A DNA stretch of 64,000 nucleotides from Plantibacter elymi (nom. nud.) (GCF_900177795.1 NZ_FXWJ01000001.1:1-64000), one strand, 5' to 3'. Shown: positions 8,481 to 18,326, counted from the stretch's first letter. A program made the numbers and translations. The notes: generated from the sequence alone by a model not told the origin.

Positions 8481-9461
8481 TCAGTACGCCAGCGAGCGAT
8501 CGACGGCCTCGAGGATGCGGTCGGCATCCGGGAGGTAGACGCCTTCGAGCTTCGCCGGCGGGAACGGGGTGTCGAACCCGGACACCCGAAGAACGGGTGC
8601 CTCGAGCGAGTAGAAGGCGCGCTCGGTGACGGTCGCCGCGATCTCCGAGCCGACGCTCGTGAAACCGGGCGCCTCCTGCACGTAGACGAGGCGGCCGGTC
8701 CGGCGGACGGATTCGACGAGCGGGTCGTAGTCGATGGGCGACAACGAGCGCATGTCGACGACCTCGACGCTCGTGCCCTCCGTGGCGGCGAGTTCAGCCG
8801 CCTGCAGCATGACGCTCACGATCGCGCCGTGTCCGGCGAGGGTGACCTCCGTGCCGGTGCGGACGATGCGGCTACCGTGCAGTGGCGCGGCGGAGCGGTC
8901 GAGGTCGACCTCGCCCTTCGGCCAGTAGCGACTCTTCGGCTCGAGGAAGACGACCGGGTCGTTCGAGGCGATGGCCTCCTGGATCATCCAGTAGGCGTCG
9001 TTCGGGGTCGACGGGCTGACGACGCGCAGACCGGCGGTGTGGGCGAAGTACGCCTCGGGGCTCTCCTGGTGGTGCTCGACCGCGCCGATGTGTCCGCCGT
9101 AGGGGATCCGGATGACGACGGGCATCTGCAGCTTGCCCTCGTGCCGGTTGGTGAGCTTCGCGAGCTGCGTCGTGATCTGGTTGAAGGCCGGGAACACGAA
9201 GCCGTCGAACTGGATCTCGCACACCGGACGGTAGCCGCGCATGGCGAGGCCGATCGCGGTGCCGACGATGCCGGACTCCGCAAGCGGGGTGTCGAGCACG
9301 CGGTCGCCGCCGAACTCGGCGTGCAAGCCCTCGGTGACGCGGAAGACGCCGCCGAGCGGGCCGATGTCCTCGCCCATCAGCAGGACCTTGTCGTCGTCGG
9401 TCATCGCCTTGCGCAGGCCGGCGTTCAACGCCTTCGCCATCGGCATGGTGGTCATCGTCAT
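8481..9461 (-). CDS. bkdB: 2-oxoacid dehydrogenase E1 subunit beta
   Basis: This gene encodes 326 aa, a transketolase-like E1 beta chain with the conserved early MGEDIG motif, the DTPLAE segment and the [15 protein letters not shown] stretch seen in branched-chain and pyruvate E1 beta. With E1 alpha it forms the thiamine-diphosphate enzyme that decarboxylates the 2-oxoacid. ATG at 9461 follows GGAGG and overlaps the E1 alpha stop as ATGA. The E3 dihydrolipoyl dehydrogenase is not in the window. Confidence 0.92.
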   Translation of the reverse strand: MTMTTMPMAKALNAGLRKAMTDDDKVLLMGEDIGPLGGVFRVTEGLHAEFGGDRVLDTPLAESGIVGTAIGLAMRGYRPVCEIQFDGFVFPAFNQITTQLAKLTNRHEGKLQMPVVIRIPYGGHIGAVEHHQESPEAYFAHTAGLRVVSPSTPNDAYWMIQEAIASNDPVVFLEPKSRYWPKGEVDLDRSAAPLHGSRIVRTGTEVTLAGHGAIVSVMLQAAELAATEGTSVEVVDMRSLSPIDYDPLVESVRRTGRLVYVQEAPGFTSVGSEIAATVTERAFYSLEAPVLRVSGFDTPFPPAKLEGVYLPDADRILEAVDRSLAY

Positions 9462-10597
9462 GCGTTGCCTCCTTCGAGCGAGGCCTCGTAGCGTTCGAGC
9501 CAGGCCTGCTGCTCGACCATGAGCGGGTGCGGTTCGGAGTAGACGCCCTCGAACATGAGCTCGGGACCGGGCGCCTCGAGTGCGAGCGTGCGGACGCGGG
9601 TGTCCTCCGCGAGCGCAGCAGCCTCTTCGTCGACCTCGGCGAAGAACGCGTCCGAGGCGCCGAGCCCCTGGAGATACGTCTTGAACCGGACGATCGGGTC
9701 GCGGGCGATCCAGGACTGGAGTTCGTCGTCGGTCCGGTACTTGGTCGGGTCGTCGCTCGTGGTGTGGGCGCCGACGCGGTAGGTCATCGCCTCGATGAGG
9801 CTCGGGCCGTGGCCGGCGCGGGCGTCGTCGAGGTGCTTCGCCGCCGTCGCGTAGCTCGCGAGGACGTCGTTGCCGTCGATGCGGACGCTGTCGAGGCCGA
9901 ACCCGGCGGCGCGCTGGTAGAGCGGCTCGCGGGCCTGGCGGGAGACGGGGACGGAGATGGCCCACTGGTTGTTCTGCAGGAAGAACACCTGCGGCGTCTG
10001 GTAGCTGGCGGCGTAGATGTACGCCTCGTTCGCGTCACCCTCGGAGCTCGAGCCGTCGCCGAAGTAGACGAGCACGGCCGTGTCGCGGTCGGGGTCGCCG
10101 GTGCCGACGGCCTTGTCGAAGTTCAGGCCCATCGCGTAGCCGGTCGCGTGCAGGGTCTGAGCGGCGAGCACGAGGGTGTACAGGTGCATGTTGCCGTTGG
10201 ACGGATCTGCCGGGTCCCAGCCGCCGTGCGTGTTGCCGCGCATGAGGCGGACGATGTCGATGGGGTCGACACCGCGGATCATCGCGACGACGTGTTCGCG
10301 GTAGGAGGGGAAGATGTGGTCCTGGGCTCGCGCCGCACGGGCCGAACCGACCTGTGCCGCCTCCTGCCCGTGACTCGGCGGCCACAGCGCCATCTGGCCC
10401 TGGCGCTGCAGGTTCGTCGCCTCGATGTCGAAGGCGCGGACGTTCGCCATGTCTCGGTAGAACTGCTGCAGGTCGGTCTCGGTCAGGCGATCGAGGAACG
10501 GCTGATAGCGCTCCGCGTGTTCGTTCGGCGCGAAGGTGCCGGCCGCGTCGATGAACTGGACGCTGGGCACGGTGGGGTCGTCTCCGGAACGGCTCAT
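9458..10597 (-). CDS. bkdA: 2-oxoacid dehydrogenase E1 subunit alpha
   Basis: This gene encodes 379 aa. It holds the thiamine-diphosphate motif [13 protein letters not shown] and the following [11 protein letters not shown] segment, plus the [11 protein letters not shown] loop typical of branched-chain E1 alpha. It acts as a heterotetramer with the beta chain. Its ATG overlaps the stop of the upstream aminotransferase gene as ATGA and its stop overlaps the beta start, so three genes are translationally chained. Confidence 0.92.
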   Translation of the reverse strand: MSRSGDDPTVPSVQFIDAAGTFAPNEHAERYQPFLDRLTETDLQQFYRDMANVRAFDIEATNLQRQGQMALWPPSHGQEAAQVGSARAARAQDHIFPSYREHVVAMIRGVDPIDIVRLMRGNTHGGWDPADPSNGNMHLYTLVLAAQTLHATGYAMGLNFDKAVGTGDPDRDTAVLVYFGDGSSSEGDANEAYIYAASYQTPQVFFLQNNQWAISVPVSRQAREPLYQRAAGFGLDSVRIDGNDVLASYATAAKHLDDARAGHGPSLIEAMTYRVGAHTTSDDPTKYRTDDELQSWIARDPIVRFKTYLQGLGASDAFFAEVDEEAAALAEDTRVRTLALEAPGPELMFEGVYSEPHPLMVEQQAWLERYEASLEGGNA

Positions 10598-11745
10598 CGT
10601 GAGCGCACTCCCTCTCGTGTCGGGTGGTCGGCCGGCAGCCCGGCGAGGATCTCTGCAGCGGCGGCGAGGAGCGGTTCGATCGACTCGGCTTCACCGATCG
10701 AGATGCGGACGCCGTCGCCGGGGAAGGCGCGGCCGACGATGCCGTGCGCGAGGAAGGTCTCGTTCGCCGCGGCCGCCTGCTCGCCGAGGCCGAACCAGAC
10801 GAAGTTGCCCTGTGCCGCGGGGATGAACCAGCCCTGCTCGCGGAGTGCGGCGGCGAGGTCGTCGCGTCGTGCGGTGATGACCGCGACGCGGGCTCGGATG
10901 TCTTCGGCGTTCGCGAGTCCGGCGATGGCCGCCTGCTGCGCCGGCGCGGTGCTGGAGAGCGGGATGGCCGCGTTACGGGCGCCGTCGAGGACGAGCTCGT
11001 GGCCGATGGCCCAGCCGACGCGGAGGCCGGCGAGTCCGTAGGCCTTCGAGAAGGTGCGGAGCACGACGAGGTTCGGGTGCTCGTCGAGGAGCGGGATGCC
11101 GTTGACAGCGTCATCGTCGGTGACGAACTCGCGGTAGGCCTCGTCGAGGAGGACGAGCACGTCGGACGGCACGGAGCGGAGGAAGGCGAGGAAGGCGGCG
11201 CGCTCGACGACCGGGCCCGTGGGGTTGTTCGGCGTGCAGACGATGACGACGCGGGTTCGGTCGGTGACGGCTGCGGCCATCGCCTCGAGGTCGTGGGAGC
11301 CGTCGGGCCGGTTCGGGACGCGCACCGACGTCGCTCCGGCGACGGTCACGAGACCCGGGTAGGCCTCGAAGGAGCGCCAGGCGAAGACGACTTCGTCTCC
11401 CGGACCGGCGGTCGCGGTGATGAACTGGCTGAGGAGTGCGACCGAGCCCGCCCCGATGTGGATGCGCTCCGGCGTGACGCCGTTGGTTTCGGCGAGCGCC
11501 GTGCGCAACGCGAGCGCGGCGCCGTCGGGGTAGCGGTGGGAGTGCGCAGCCGTGTCGGTGATGGCCGAGAGGACGGCGTCGAGCGGCGGGAACGGGACCT
11601 CGTTGCTGGAGAGCTTGAAGGCGTCGGGTGCGGCCGGCTTGCCCTGGCGGTAGGGCGGCAGATCTGCGATCTCCGGACGGAGACGGACCGGGCTCCGGCC
11701 CGGCTGAGCGGCCGGCTGGGCGGTGGTTGGCAGGTTGTCACTCAC
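10594..11745 (-). CDS. hisC: PLP aminotransferase, HisC/aromatic type
   Basis: This gene encodes 383 aa, a fold-type I aminotransferase of the histidinol-phosphate/phenylalanine group. Key residues are visible: N174 in TPNNPTG, D201 and Y204 in LDEAY, the PLP lysine K234 in FSKAYGLAG, and R242. It is the first gene of the bkd operon, so it may supply or remove 2-oxoacids there instead of serving histidine synthesis; no his genes are nearby. The GTG start is preceded by TAGACT and six bases, a leaderless arrangement. Confidence 0.82.
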   Translation of the reverse strand: MSDNLPTTAQPAAQPGRSPVRLRPEIADLPPYRQGKPAAPDAFKLSSNEVPFPPLDAVLSAITDTAAHSHRYPDGAALALRTALAETNGVTPERIHIGAGSVALLSQFITATAGPGDEVVFAWRSFEAYPGLVTVAGATSVRVPNRPDGSHDLEAMAAAVTDRTRVVIVCTPNNPTGPVVERAAFLAFLRSVPSDVLVLLDEAYREFVTDDDAVNGIPLLDEHPNLVVLRTFSKAYGLAGLRVGWAIGHELVLDGARNAAIPLSSTAPAQQAAIAGLANAEDIRARVAVITARRDDLAAALREQGWFIPAAQGNFVWFGLGEQAAAANETFLAHGIVGRAFPGDGVRISIGEAESIEPLLAAAAEILAGLPADHPTREGVRSR

Positions 11746-11757
11746 TCGACGAGTCTA
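11746..11757 (-). promoter_or_regulatory. Leaderless -10 box for the hisC-bkd operon
   Basis: The minus strand reads TAGACT (11757-11752), six bases, then the GTG start at 11745. This spacing places the RNA start at or next to the start codon. No convincing -35 is seen. Confidence 0.5.
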
Positions 11758-11845
11758 GGCCGCGAAGGATACCTGCGTCGGAATGCAGTGCGCCGGTCCG
11801 AATCGGCCCTTTGCCCGCTGTGGCAAGGGTGGGAGGATTGCCCTC

Positions 11846-12238
11846 ATGGGACGTTTTCTGCTGAACCTGATCGTCAACGGCTTCGCCATCTGGGTCACGA
11901 CCCTCATCGTCGCCGGTGTGAACGTGACGCCGTACGCGCCCGGCGGCACACTGGAGACGATCCTGACCTTCGCGCTCGTCGCGCTCATCTTCGCGGTCGT
12001 GAACACCATCATCGGTTCGGTCATCAAGGTGCTCGCGTTCCCCCTCTACATCCTCACGCTCGGTCTGATCGGGCTCCTCATCAACGGGCTCCTGCTCCTC
12101 ATCACCGCCGGAATCAGCGGCTGGTTCGGGTTCGGCCTGACCGTCGACGGCTTCTGGTGGGGCGTCCTCGGGGCGATCGTCATCTCGATCGTGAACTGGC
12201 TGCTCGGCATCATCATCCGCCCCAAGGCGAAGGACTGA
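11846..12238 (+). CDS. Phage holin family (PF04020-like) membrane protein
   Basis: This very hydrophobic protein has 130 aa and four membrane segments. The pattern LIVNGFAIWVTTLIVAGV, then the segments around residues 33-60, 63-85 and 95-120, matches the YvlD/Phage_holin_4_2 family. These are chromosomal membrane proteins, not phage lysis genes, and their role is unknown. ATG at 11846 is used because GGGAGG lies 9 bp upstream; the longer frame has no ribosome site. It is divergent from hisC. Confidence 0.82.
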   Translation: MGRFLLNLIVNGFAIWVTTLIVAGVNVTPYAPGGTLETILTFALVALIFAVVNTIIGSVIKVLAFPLYILTLGLIGLLINGLLLLITAGISGWFGFGLTVDGFWWGVLGAIVISIVNWLLGIIIRPKAKD

Positions 12239-12258
12239 CCTTCGGCTCGACCACCCGG

Positions 12259-13701
12259 TCACGGCAGGACCTTGTCGGCCCGGTACTGCCAGACATCCCC
12301 GGTGCCCGTGAGCCCGGCGAGGGGGTCGATCGCTGGCGTGAGCCGCTCCTCCGAGGACTGGTCGAGGAGGCGCGCCGTCTCCCGGTAGCGGTCGAGATTG
12401 TGAGCCGGAAGGGGATCGTCACCGGCCGGCGGTGGCCCTCCGTCGTACAACGAACGCTGGACGACGGTACCCCCGTTGAGTGAGTCGCGTCGTTCACCGG
12501 AGAGTGCGGGGATGACGTCCTCGGTGTGTTCGACATGGGTGCGCGGGAGGTCCTCCGCGAAGTCGACGGATTCGACCGGCGATCCGAAGGTGACGACCGA
12601 GGAGTCGTAGGTACCGCTGGCGGCGATGCGGGACGCGATGATGCCGCCCTGGGAGTACCCGACGTGGAGCACGGAGGCGCCGTCCGGGACACCCGCGAGT
12701 CGCATGGCTTGGAGGGTCGCTTCGGCGCTCTCCGCCTCCAGACCTGCGACGGCGTTGACATTGCTGCGGTTGTCGAAGGGCTCGGTCGACGTCTCAGGGA
12801 ACCCGGTCTCGATGGTTCCACCCGACCAGACGATCCACTGGTCGGCGCCGGAAGCGTCCTCGTACCGCTCGATCCTGATCTGCGGCGAGCCTGCTCCCCC
12901 GTGCGGCATCCGCTCGACGAGGTCCTCGTACCGGGTCGGAGGTTTCAGGGGCGCCGGAGCGCCCTGGGCCTTCACCTCGACCGTGCGGACCGGCGCCGCG
13001 GGAGTGAGGAGGCCGGCACGATCGACTCCGCGCAGTGCGACTGCGGCTGCGAACGCCACCCCGGTGATGCCCTGCTCGCTCAGGCGGTTCGCGTCGAGCA
13101 TCGCCGGCAGACCGAACGCGCCGATCAGGAACTCGTCGGAGCCCGATACGACTCCGCGCACGAGGGCGACGAACGCGGGTGACGACATCAGCTCACGCGC
13201 AGTCTTCACCGAGGCCTCATCAAAGCCGTCCTGCAGGCCCGAGGACAGCAACCCCAACATTCCGCGGAACACCGTCCTGATGAGCGTGACCTCTCCAACG
13301 GCGGCGAGGACACCGAGGGGGATCAATGGGGAGGCCCCCAGGACCCACCCCGCGGCGCCCCCGGTGAACGTGAACAACGATTGGACCATCCGCTCGAGCT
13401 CTCCGTACTGCTCCGCGCCGACGATCAGATGCCCGCCCAACCGGCTCGCGTCGTCGCTCGCACGCCGCAAGCTGGTGGCGGCCTTCGCAGCCGCCCCGCT
13501 TCCCGCCCCGGGATCGGCTTGGGGAACGATCGTCGGGCCGACGGGCACCAGGGACACGTCGTCGGTCGACACCGATTCCACGCGGTCGGCCCAGCTCGCG
13601 CAGGCCTCGCCGAGTTCGAGGAGCAGCGCGCCGAGGAGCAGATGATCCTCCGTGGCGACGGCTACGACGCCTCCTCCTCGGATGGTGAGGTCGTCACTCA
13701 T
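12259..13701 (-). CDS. Alpha/beta-hydrolase-fold protein paired with a WXG100-like protein
   Basis: This gene encodes 480 aa. Residues 1-110 look helical, 110-240 contain hydrophobic Ala/Gly/Leu-rich stretches, and 250-480 form a lipase-like serine hydrolase domain. The nucleophile elbow is GYSQG (Ser 350), with Asp 395 in EDVIP and His 434 in AHNLD as likely triad partners. There is no signal peptide. The start overlaps the upstream small gene by 8 bp. A WXG100 partner plus an enzymatic C-terminus suggests a type VII (ESX-like) secreted effector; the closest function by fold is lipase, esterase or cutinase-like. This is inference from architecture. Confidence 0.75.
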   Translation of the reverse strand: MSDDLTIRGGGVVAVATEDHLLLGALLLELGEACASWADRVESVSTDDVSLVPVGPTIVPQADPGAGSGAAAKAATSLRRASDDASRLGGHLIVGAEQYGELERMVQSLFTFTGGAAGWVLGASPLIPLGVLAAVGEVTLIRTVFRGMLGLLSSGLQDGFDEASVKTARELMSSPAFVALVRGVVSGSDEFLIGAFGLPAMLDANRLSEQGITGVAFAAAVALRGVDRAGLLTPAAPVRTVEVKAQGAPAPLKPPTRYEDLVERMPHGGAGSPQIRIERYEDASGADQWIVWSGGTIETGFPETSTEPFDNRSNVNAVAGLEAESAEATLQAMRLAGVPDGASVLHVGYSQGGIIASRIAASGTYDSSVVTFGSPVESVDFAEDLPRTHVEHTEDVIPALSGERRDSLNGGTVVQRSLYDGGPPPAGDDPLPAHNLDRYRETARLLDQSSEERLTPAIDPLAGLTGTGDVWQYRADKVLP

Positions 13702-14002
13702 GCTCCGCTCCCACGGCGATCGACGATGCCGCCCCACGAGCGCTCCTGAGTCCCTCATCGAGTGCAGCGGCCGCTCCACGAAGCACCGCGGTCAGTTCGT
13801 CCGCGGACCAGGAGAACTGCACGGCGGCGGGACCGACCCACTCGAGACCGCTGCGCGCCTGCGCGAACCTGAGAATTTCCGGCTCCAGTTCGAGCAGGAC
13901 CTCCTCGAGACATCGAGCGCGCCCCTCGAGGATCGAGGCAACCTCCTCTGCCGTCGACTGCGACGGGAAGCCCATCGCCAACGGGTCGTACTCCAACGCC
14001 AT
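13694..14002 (-). CDS. WXG100-superfamily-like small protein
   Basis: This gene encodes 102 aa, predicted almost wholly helical. The central turn reads LEWVGPAAVQF, matching the W-x-G-x-A-A-x-x-F pattern of WXG100 proteins that form helical hairpins and travel through type VII secretion. Its stop overlaps the start of the hydrolase gene by 8 bp, so the two are probably made in equal amounts and may form a complex. GAGGGGAC precedes the ATG. Confidence 0.68.
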   Translation of the reverse strand: MALEYDPLAMGFPSQSTAEEVASILEGRARCLEEVLLELEPEILRFAQARSGLEWVGPAAVQFSWSADELTAVLRGAAAALDEGLRSARGAASSIAVGAEHE

Positions 14003-14178
14003 GTCCCCTCGCCCTCCGCCCGCCCACCGCCGGCATCACGCTCGACTCTGCCCAACCGGCGGAGCGGTCGTGACGGCACACCGTGCTGATGTGGAGGCAG
14101 CTGACCCGCGGAGCGCTGTGGAGCGGGGTCAGCTGAGAACGGTTCGACGGCTCGGGCGCGGTCGGCCAGAATAGACGC

Positions 14179-14706
14179 ATGAACACCCTCGGGGAGGCCG
14201 ACCCCGGCACGACCCCGTTCCGCGTGTGCTTCGTCTGCGCGGGCAACATCTGTCGATCCCCGATGGCCGAGAGCGTCTTCACCGACCTCGTCGCGGCCGC
14301 CGGGCTGGAGCGGGTCGTGGAGGTCTCCTCCGCCGGCACCGGCGACTGGCACGTCGGCGAGCACGCCGACCACCGCACGGTCACCGCGCTGCGAGCGCAC
14401 GGCCACGACGCCACCGCCCACCGGGCCAAGCAGTTCGACCCCGACCGCTTCGACAGCTACGACCTCGTCGTCGCCCTCGACCGCAGTCACGAACGCATCC
14501 TGCGGGCCTGGGCGGGCAACGACGCGGACCGTTCCAAGGTGCACCTGCTCTTGAGCTTCGACAGCACCTCCGGGACCCGCGACGTCCCCGACCCCTACTA
14601 CTCGGACGCTCAGATGTTCGAGACCGTCCTCGGCATGATCGACCATGCCTGCAGATCCCTCTTCCACCAGCTCGAACCAGCACTGACCCAGGGAGCCACC
14701 CCATGA
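14179..14706 (+). CDS. Low-molecular-weight protein-tyrosine phosphatase
   Basis: This gene encodes 175 aa. The P-loop CAGNICRS (C20 to R26) near the N-terminus and the late DPYY motif with general acid D138 define the family. It dephosphorylates tyrosine-phosphorylated proteins, or arginine phosphate in some relatives. There is a short N-terminal extension of about 10 residues. Its TGA overlaps the purB ATG. CAGAAT lies six bases before the ATG, so it may be leaderless. Confidence 0.93.
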   Translation: MNTLGEADPGTTPFRVCFVCAGNICRSPMAESVFTDLVAAAGLERVVEVSSAGTGDWHVGEHADHRTVTALRAHGHDATAHRAKQFDPDRFDSYDLVVALDRSHERILRAWAGNDADRSKVHLLLSFDSTSGTRDVPDPYYSDAQMFETVLGMIDHACRSLFHQLEPALTQGATP

Positions 14707-16085
14707 CCGAATTCCCCGCCCAGCCGCTCAGCCCGCTCGACGGTCGCTACCGCCCCGCCGTGACGGCGCTCGGAGAGTACCTCTCGGAGGCCGGTCTGAA
14801 CCGCGCCCGCGTGCAGGTCGAGGTCGAGTGGCTCGTCTACCTCACCGAACACTCGATGTTCGGCTCCTCCCCGCTCACCCCGGCGGAGATCGAACAGCTC
14901 CGCGCGCTCTACCTCGACTTCGGCCAGGCCGACATCGACTGGCTCGCCGAGAAGGAGGCCGTCACGCGTCACGATGTGAAGGCCGTCGAATACCTCGTGC
15001 GCCACCGCCTGTCCGAGCTCGGGCTCGACCGCATCGCCGAACTCACCCACATCGCCTGCACGAGCGAGGACATCAACAACCTCTCCTACGCGCTCACGGT
15101 GTCGCAGGCCGTCCGCGCCATCTGGCTGCCGAAGCTGCGACTCGTCCTCGACTCCCTGCGCACCAAGGCCGTCGACTTCCGGGCCGTCCCGATGCTCGCC
15201 CGCACGCACGGCCAGCCGGCGACGCCCACCACGATGGGCCGCGAGCTCGCCGTCACCGTCTACCGACTCGAGCGCATCGCCCTGCAGATCGAGGCGAACG
15301 AGTACCTCGGCAAGTTCTCCGGCGCGACCGGCACCTTCGCCGCCCATGTCGTCGCCGATCCCGACGCGGACTGGCCCGCCATCTCGCGCGAGTTCGTCGA
15401 GGGGCTCGGCCTCGACTGGAACCCCCTGACGACGCAGATCGAGTCGCACGACTGGCAGGCCGAGCTCTACGGCAAGATCTCCCACGCCAACCGCGTGCTG
15501 CACAACCTCGCCACGGACATGTGGACGTACATCTCCATCGGCTACTTCCGGCAGATCCCCGTCGCGGGCGCCACCGGCTCGTCGACCATGCCGCACAAGG
15601 TCAACCCGATCCGCTTCGAGAACGCCGAGGCCAACCTGGAGCTGTCGAGTGCGATCCTCGACTCCCTCGCCGCCACCCTCGTCACCTCGCGACTCCAGCG
15701 CGACCTCACCGACTCGAGCGCCCAGCGCAACATCGGTGTCGGGTTCGGCCACTCGCTGCTCGCCCTCGACAACATCCTCGGCGGCCTCGGGCAGATCGAC
15801 CTCGCGGAGGACGTGCTCGCCGCGGACCTCGACCACAACTGGGAGGTGCTCGCGGAGGCCATCCAGACGGTCATCCGCGCCGAGGTGACCGCGGGTCGCT
15901 CGAGCATCGAGGACCCCTACGCGCTCCTCAAGGAGCTCACGCGCGGCAAGCGTCTCGGCCAGGCGGAGCTCGTCGAGTTCGTCTCCAAGCTCGACATCGG
16001 CGACGCCGCGAAGCAGCGCCTGCTCGAGCTCACGCCGGCGACGTACCTCGGGCTCTCCGACGACCTGGTGGACTACCTGCCGTAG
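14703..16085 (+). CDS. purB: Adenylosuccinate lyase
   Basis: This gene encodes 460 aa. The fumarase/aspartase superfamily signature GSSTMPHKVNP is present around residue 295, with the THGQPATPTTMG and CTSEDINN segments of the long E. coli-type PurB. It cleaves SAICAR and adenylosuccinate, releasing fumarate, in purine synthesis. ATG at 14703 overlaps the phosphatase stop (ATGA); the longer frame lies over that gene. No other pur genes are near. Confidence 0.96.
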   Translation: MTEFPAQPLSPLDGRYRPAVTALGEYLSEAGLNRARVQVEVEWLVYLTEHSMFGSSPLTPAEIEQLRALYLDFGQADIDWLAEKEAVTRHDVKAVEYLVRHRLSELGLDRIAELTHIACTSEDINNLSYALTVSQAVRAIWLPKLRLVLDSLRTKAVDFRAVPMLARTHGQPATPTTMGRELAVTVYRLERIALQIEANEYLGKFSGATGTFAAHVVADPDADWPAISREFVEGLGLDWNPLTTQIESHDWQAELYGKISHANRVLHNLATDMWTYISIGYFRQIPVAGATGSSTMPHKVNPIRFENAEANLELSSAILDSLAATLVTSRLQRDLTDSSAQRNIGVGFGHSLLALDNILGGLGQIDLAEDVLAADLDHNWEVLAEAIQTVIRAEVTAGRSSIEDPYALLKELTRGKRLGQAELVEFVSKLDIGDAAKQRLLELTPATYLGLSDDLVDYLP

Positions 16086-16088
16086 GTC

Positions 16089-16165
16089 GCCCATCGACAG
16101 GCTCGGGGAACGGGAGACCGATCACCGAGCCTGTCGGCGTGCGCCCTTCGACAGGCTCAGGGACC
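16089..16165. repeat. CGACAGGCTC-type intergenic repeat with hairpin
   Basis: Downstream of purB the arms CGACAGGCTCGG (16095-16106) and CCGAGCCTGTCG (16125-16136) form a perfect 12 bp inverted repeat. A third copy of the core, TTCGACAGGCTCAGGGACC, follows at 16146-16164. Similar short repeats are scattered between genes in many Microbacteriaceae genomes (recalled, not checked). The hairpin could end purB transcription. Confidence 0.65.
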
Positions 16166-16218
16166 GGAAGGAACGCTCAGGGACCGGGCGAACGCCCAGG
16201 GCCGGAGGGACGAGACGG

Positions 16219-16485
16219 TCAGTGGCCGGAGGGGCGCGGCGGACGCTTGTCGTCGCCGTCCTGCTCGTCGAGGTCGAGCTTCTCCTGGAAGTCGGGCTTC
16301 ACGGCGAGCGCCAGCATCGCGAGGACGACGAGCGAGGCGATGAATGCGATGCCCAAGCCGATGAGTGACAGGACGATCTCGCGGGTCGACATCAGGACGA
16401 CGACGCCGGTGAAGACCCCCATGACGCCCGAGAGCACGAGGAGCTCGATCGGCCGCAGGACGTCGTCGCGGTTGGGCTTGCTCAT
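16219..16485 (-). CDS. Small two-TM membrane protein, unknown
   Basis: This gene encodes 88 aa with two membrane segments (about 15-34 and 40-62) and a charged, Asp/Glu/Lys-rich C-terminal tail. ATG at 16485 overlaps the stop of the HdeD-like gene as ATGA, so it is the second gene of a two-gene operon. No family is recognised. Confidence 0.72.
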   Translation of the reverse strand: MSKPNRDDVLRPIELLVLSGVMGVFTGVVVLMSTREIVLSLIGLGIAFIASLVVLAMLALAVKPDFQEKLDLDEQDGDDKRPPRPSGH

Positions 16486-17141
16486 GATGCGGCTCCAGCC
16501 GTGCCGGTGGTGTCGTCGGTGGCTGCGCCAGTGACCGGGCGCTTGCCCGCCCACCGCAGCGACAGTCCGCCGATGACGAGGTAGACGCCGATGATCGCGG
16601 CGTATGCCCCGACGAGGCCGACGACGACGATGTCCGCACGGAGGACACCCTCGACACCTCCCGGGGCGGCGAATCGCTGCTCGAGTCCGGGCGGGACGAG
16701 GAGCGTCGCGATGGCGAGCAGCACCGTGAAGGCACCGACCGCGGTCCAGTCCTTCGCCGCGGCGAGGCGACCGCGCCAGCGGATCCCGCTGTACAGCTCG
16801 AGGAATCCGGTGAGGGCCGCCCACAGGGTGACGACGTAGAGGAAGATGCTCAGCCCGCCGCCACTCACGAGCAGCGAGAAGACGCCGGTCACGACGCCGA
16901 TGACGCCCTGGCCGAGGAAGAAGGCGCGGGTCACGGTGTCGGAGAAGTTCGGGAACGCGAAGGCACCGACGATCGCGCCGGACAGCAGCGTGAAGACCCC
17001 GAAGACCACGAGGCCGAACTGCGAGGAGTGGCCCTGCGTGAAGGTGACGACCCCCGCCGTGGCGAGCGCGATCACCGCACGCAGGATCGGGACCATCCAG
17101 TACCGATCGTGCTTGGCGCCGTCGAACGGAATGCTGGGCAC
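16482..17141 (-). CDS. HdeD/DUF308 family membrane protein
   Basis: This gene encodes 219 aa with about six evenly spaced membrane segments and the W-x-x-x-x-G-F-x-x-L-x-x-G-I pattern of DUF308/HdeD proteins (TLWAALTGFLELYSGI). HdeD is linked to acid resistance in enterobacteria; the actinobacterial members are uncharacterised. The GTG at 17141 is the start before VPSIPFDG; the upstream in-frame codons have no start with a ribosome site. It is coupled to the small membrane protein downstream. Confidence 0.75.
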   Translation of the reverse strand: MPSIPFDGAKHDRYWMVPILRAVIALATAGVVTFTQGHSSQFGLVVFGVFTLLSGAIVGAFAFPNFSDTVTRAFFLGQGVIGVVTGVFSLLVSGGGLSIFLYVVTLWAALTGFLELYSGIRWRGRLAAAKDWTAVGAFTVLLAIATLLVPPGLEQRFAAPGGVEGVLRADIVVVGLVGAYAAIIGVYLVIGGLSLRWAGKRPVTGAATDDTTGTAGAAS

Positions 17142-17211
17142 GGTGAACGTCTCATCTCTTGCAGGAAGTCCCCTCCAGCTTACGCGGTCCTGCGGGCGAC
17201 GCGGACCGGGG

Positions 17212-18267
17212 TCAGGGTGCCCTGGGTGGGACCGACAGGCCTGCGGCGAGTTCCGTGAAGACGGCCTCGGCATCGGCCCGATCGCGGGTCAGCAGTGACG
17301 CCTGCCCTGCCCAGAAGCCCTGGAGGTCTGCGACGCCCCGCTCGGAGGCGACGGTGCGGAACCGCCCGGTCAGCCAGTTCTGGACCGGGAACGGGGCGAC
17401 GACCCCCGATGCCTCGATCTCGCGCAAGACCCGGTTCGGGACACCCCGGCCGAGCCTGCCACTCATCGCGCGCGTGAGGACGGTGCCGTCGGCGGGCGTC
17501 GAGACGATGGCCGCGCGATGCTCGGCCGTCGCCGCGGAGACGCTCGTGCGGAGGAAGGCGGTCCCGACCTGCACTCCGGCGGCACCGAGTGCCCGTGCGG
17601 CGGCGACACCACGTCGGTCGGCGATGCCGCCGGCGGCGATCACCGGGACGTCCAAGGCATCGACGAGCTGCGGGATCAGGGCGACCAGGCCGACGAGGGA
17701 GTCCTCGGCTGCGCGCAGGAACGAGACGCGGTGGCCGCCGGCCTCCATGCCCGTGCCGACGACCACGTCGACCCCGCCCTCCTGCAGGGCGAGTCCCTCG
17801 GCCACCGTGGTCGCCGCCCCGACCACGACGATGCCCCGGTCGTGCGCCGCGTCGACCACCGGCCGCGGCGGAACCCCGAAGACGAAGCTGACCACGGCGG
17901 GCCGCGCCTCCAGGACCGCCTCGATCTGCTCGTCGAACGGCGGCACGTACCGGGCCGGACGATCGGGCAGCTCGAGCGACAACTCGTCGAACACGGGTCG
18001 GAGCGCCTCGACCGCTCCTGCGAAGGACGCCTCGGAGTCGTCGGGCGACGACTCGTCGCCACGCGGCAGCCACAGGTTCAGGGCGAAGGGCGCCGCGGTC
18101 CGCTCGCGGAGGGCCGTGACCGTCCGCTCGATGCGCTCGGCGTCGTAGCCGTACAGACCGAAGGAGCCGAGGCCGCCCAGCTCGCTCACCGTCGCGGTGA
18201 GTTCGACGGAGGACAGGCCTCCGAAGGGGCCGAGCACGATCGGGACGTCGACAGGAAGGGCACGCAC
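17212..18267 (-). CDS. Nitronate monooxygenase family flavoprotein
   Basis: This gene encodes 351 aa, an FMN TIM-barrel protein of the 2-nitropropane dioxygenase group. Hallmarks are VVGTGMEAGGHR (glycine-rich turn with His) and VIAAGGIADRRG followed by the ALGAAGVQVGTAFL phosphate-binding segment. It would oxidise alkyl nitronates using FMN and oxygen; related enoyl reductases cannot be excluded. It is divergent from the nitrilase gene with a palindrome between them. CATACT lies six bases before the GTG start. Confidence 0.85.
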   Translation of the reverse strand: MRALPVDVPIVLGPFGGLSSVELTATVSELGGLGSFGLYGYDAERIERTVTALRERTAAPFALNLWLPRGDESSPDDSEASFAGAVEALRPVFDELSLELPDRPARYVPPFDEQIEAVLEARPAVVSFVFGVPPRPVVDAAHDRGIVVVGAATTVAEGLALQEGGVDVVVGTGMEAGGHRVSFLRAAEDSLVGLVALIPQLVDALDVPVIAAGGIADRRGVAAARALGAAGVQVGTAFLRTSVSAATAEHRAAIVSTPADGTVLTRAMSGRLGRGVPNRVLREIEASGVVAPFPVQNWLTGRFRTVASERGVADLQGFWAGQASLLTRDRADAEAVFTELAAGLSVPPRAP

Positions 18268-18326
18268 GCCACCAGTATGTCCCGCCCCTCTTGCGGGCGA
18301 AACCGGATCGAAACATGATGGACATC

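Noticed and set aside
11846-12238. Phage holin as evidence for a prophage
   Set aside because: The family name is historical; these are chromosomal four-TM proteins and no phage genes are near.
14610-16094. A 494-codon minus-strand frame over purB
   Set aside because: It is the complement of a clearly conserved purB; composition is Arg/Val/Glu/Asp-biased with no family match.
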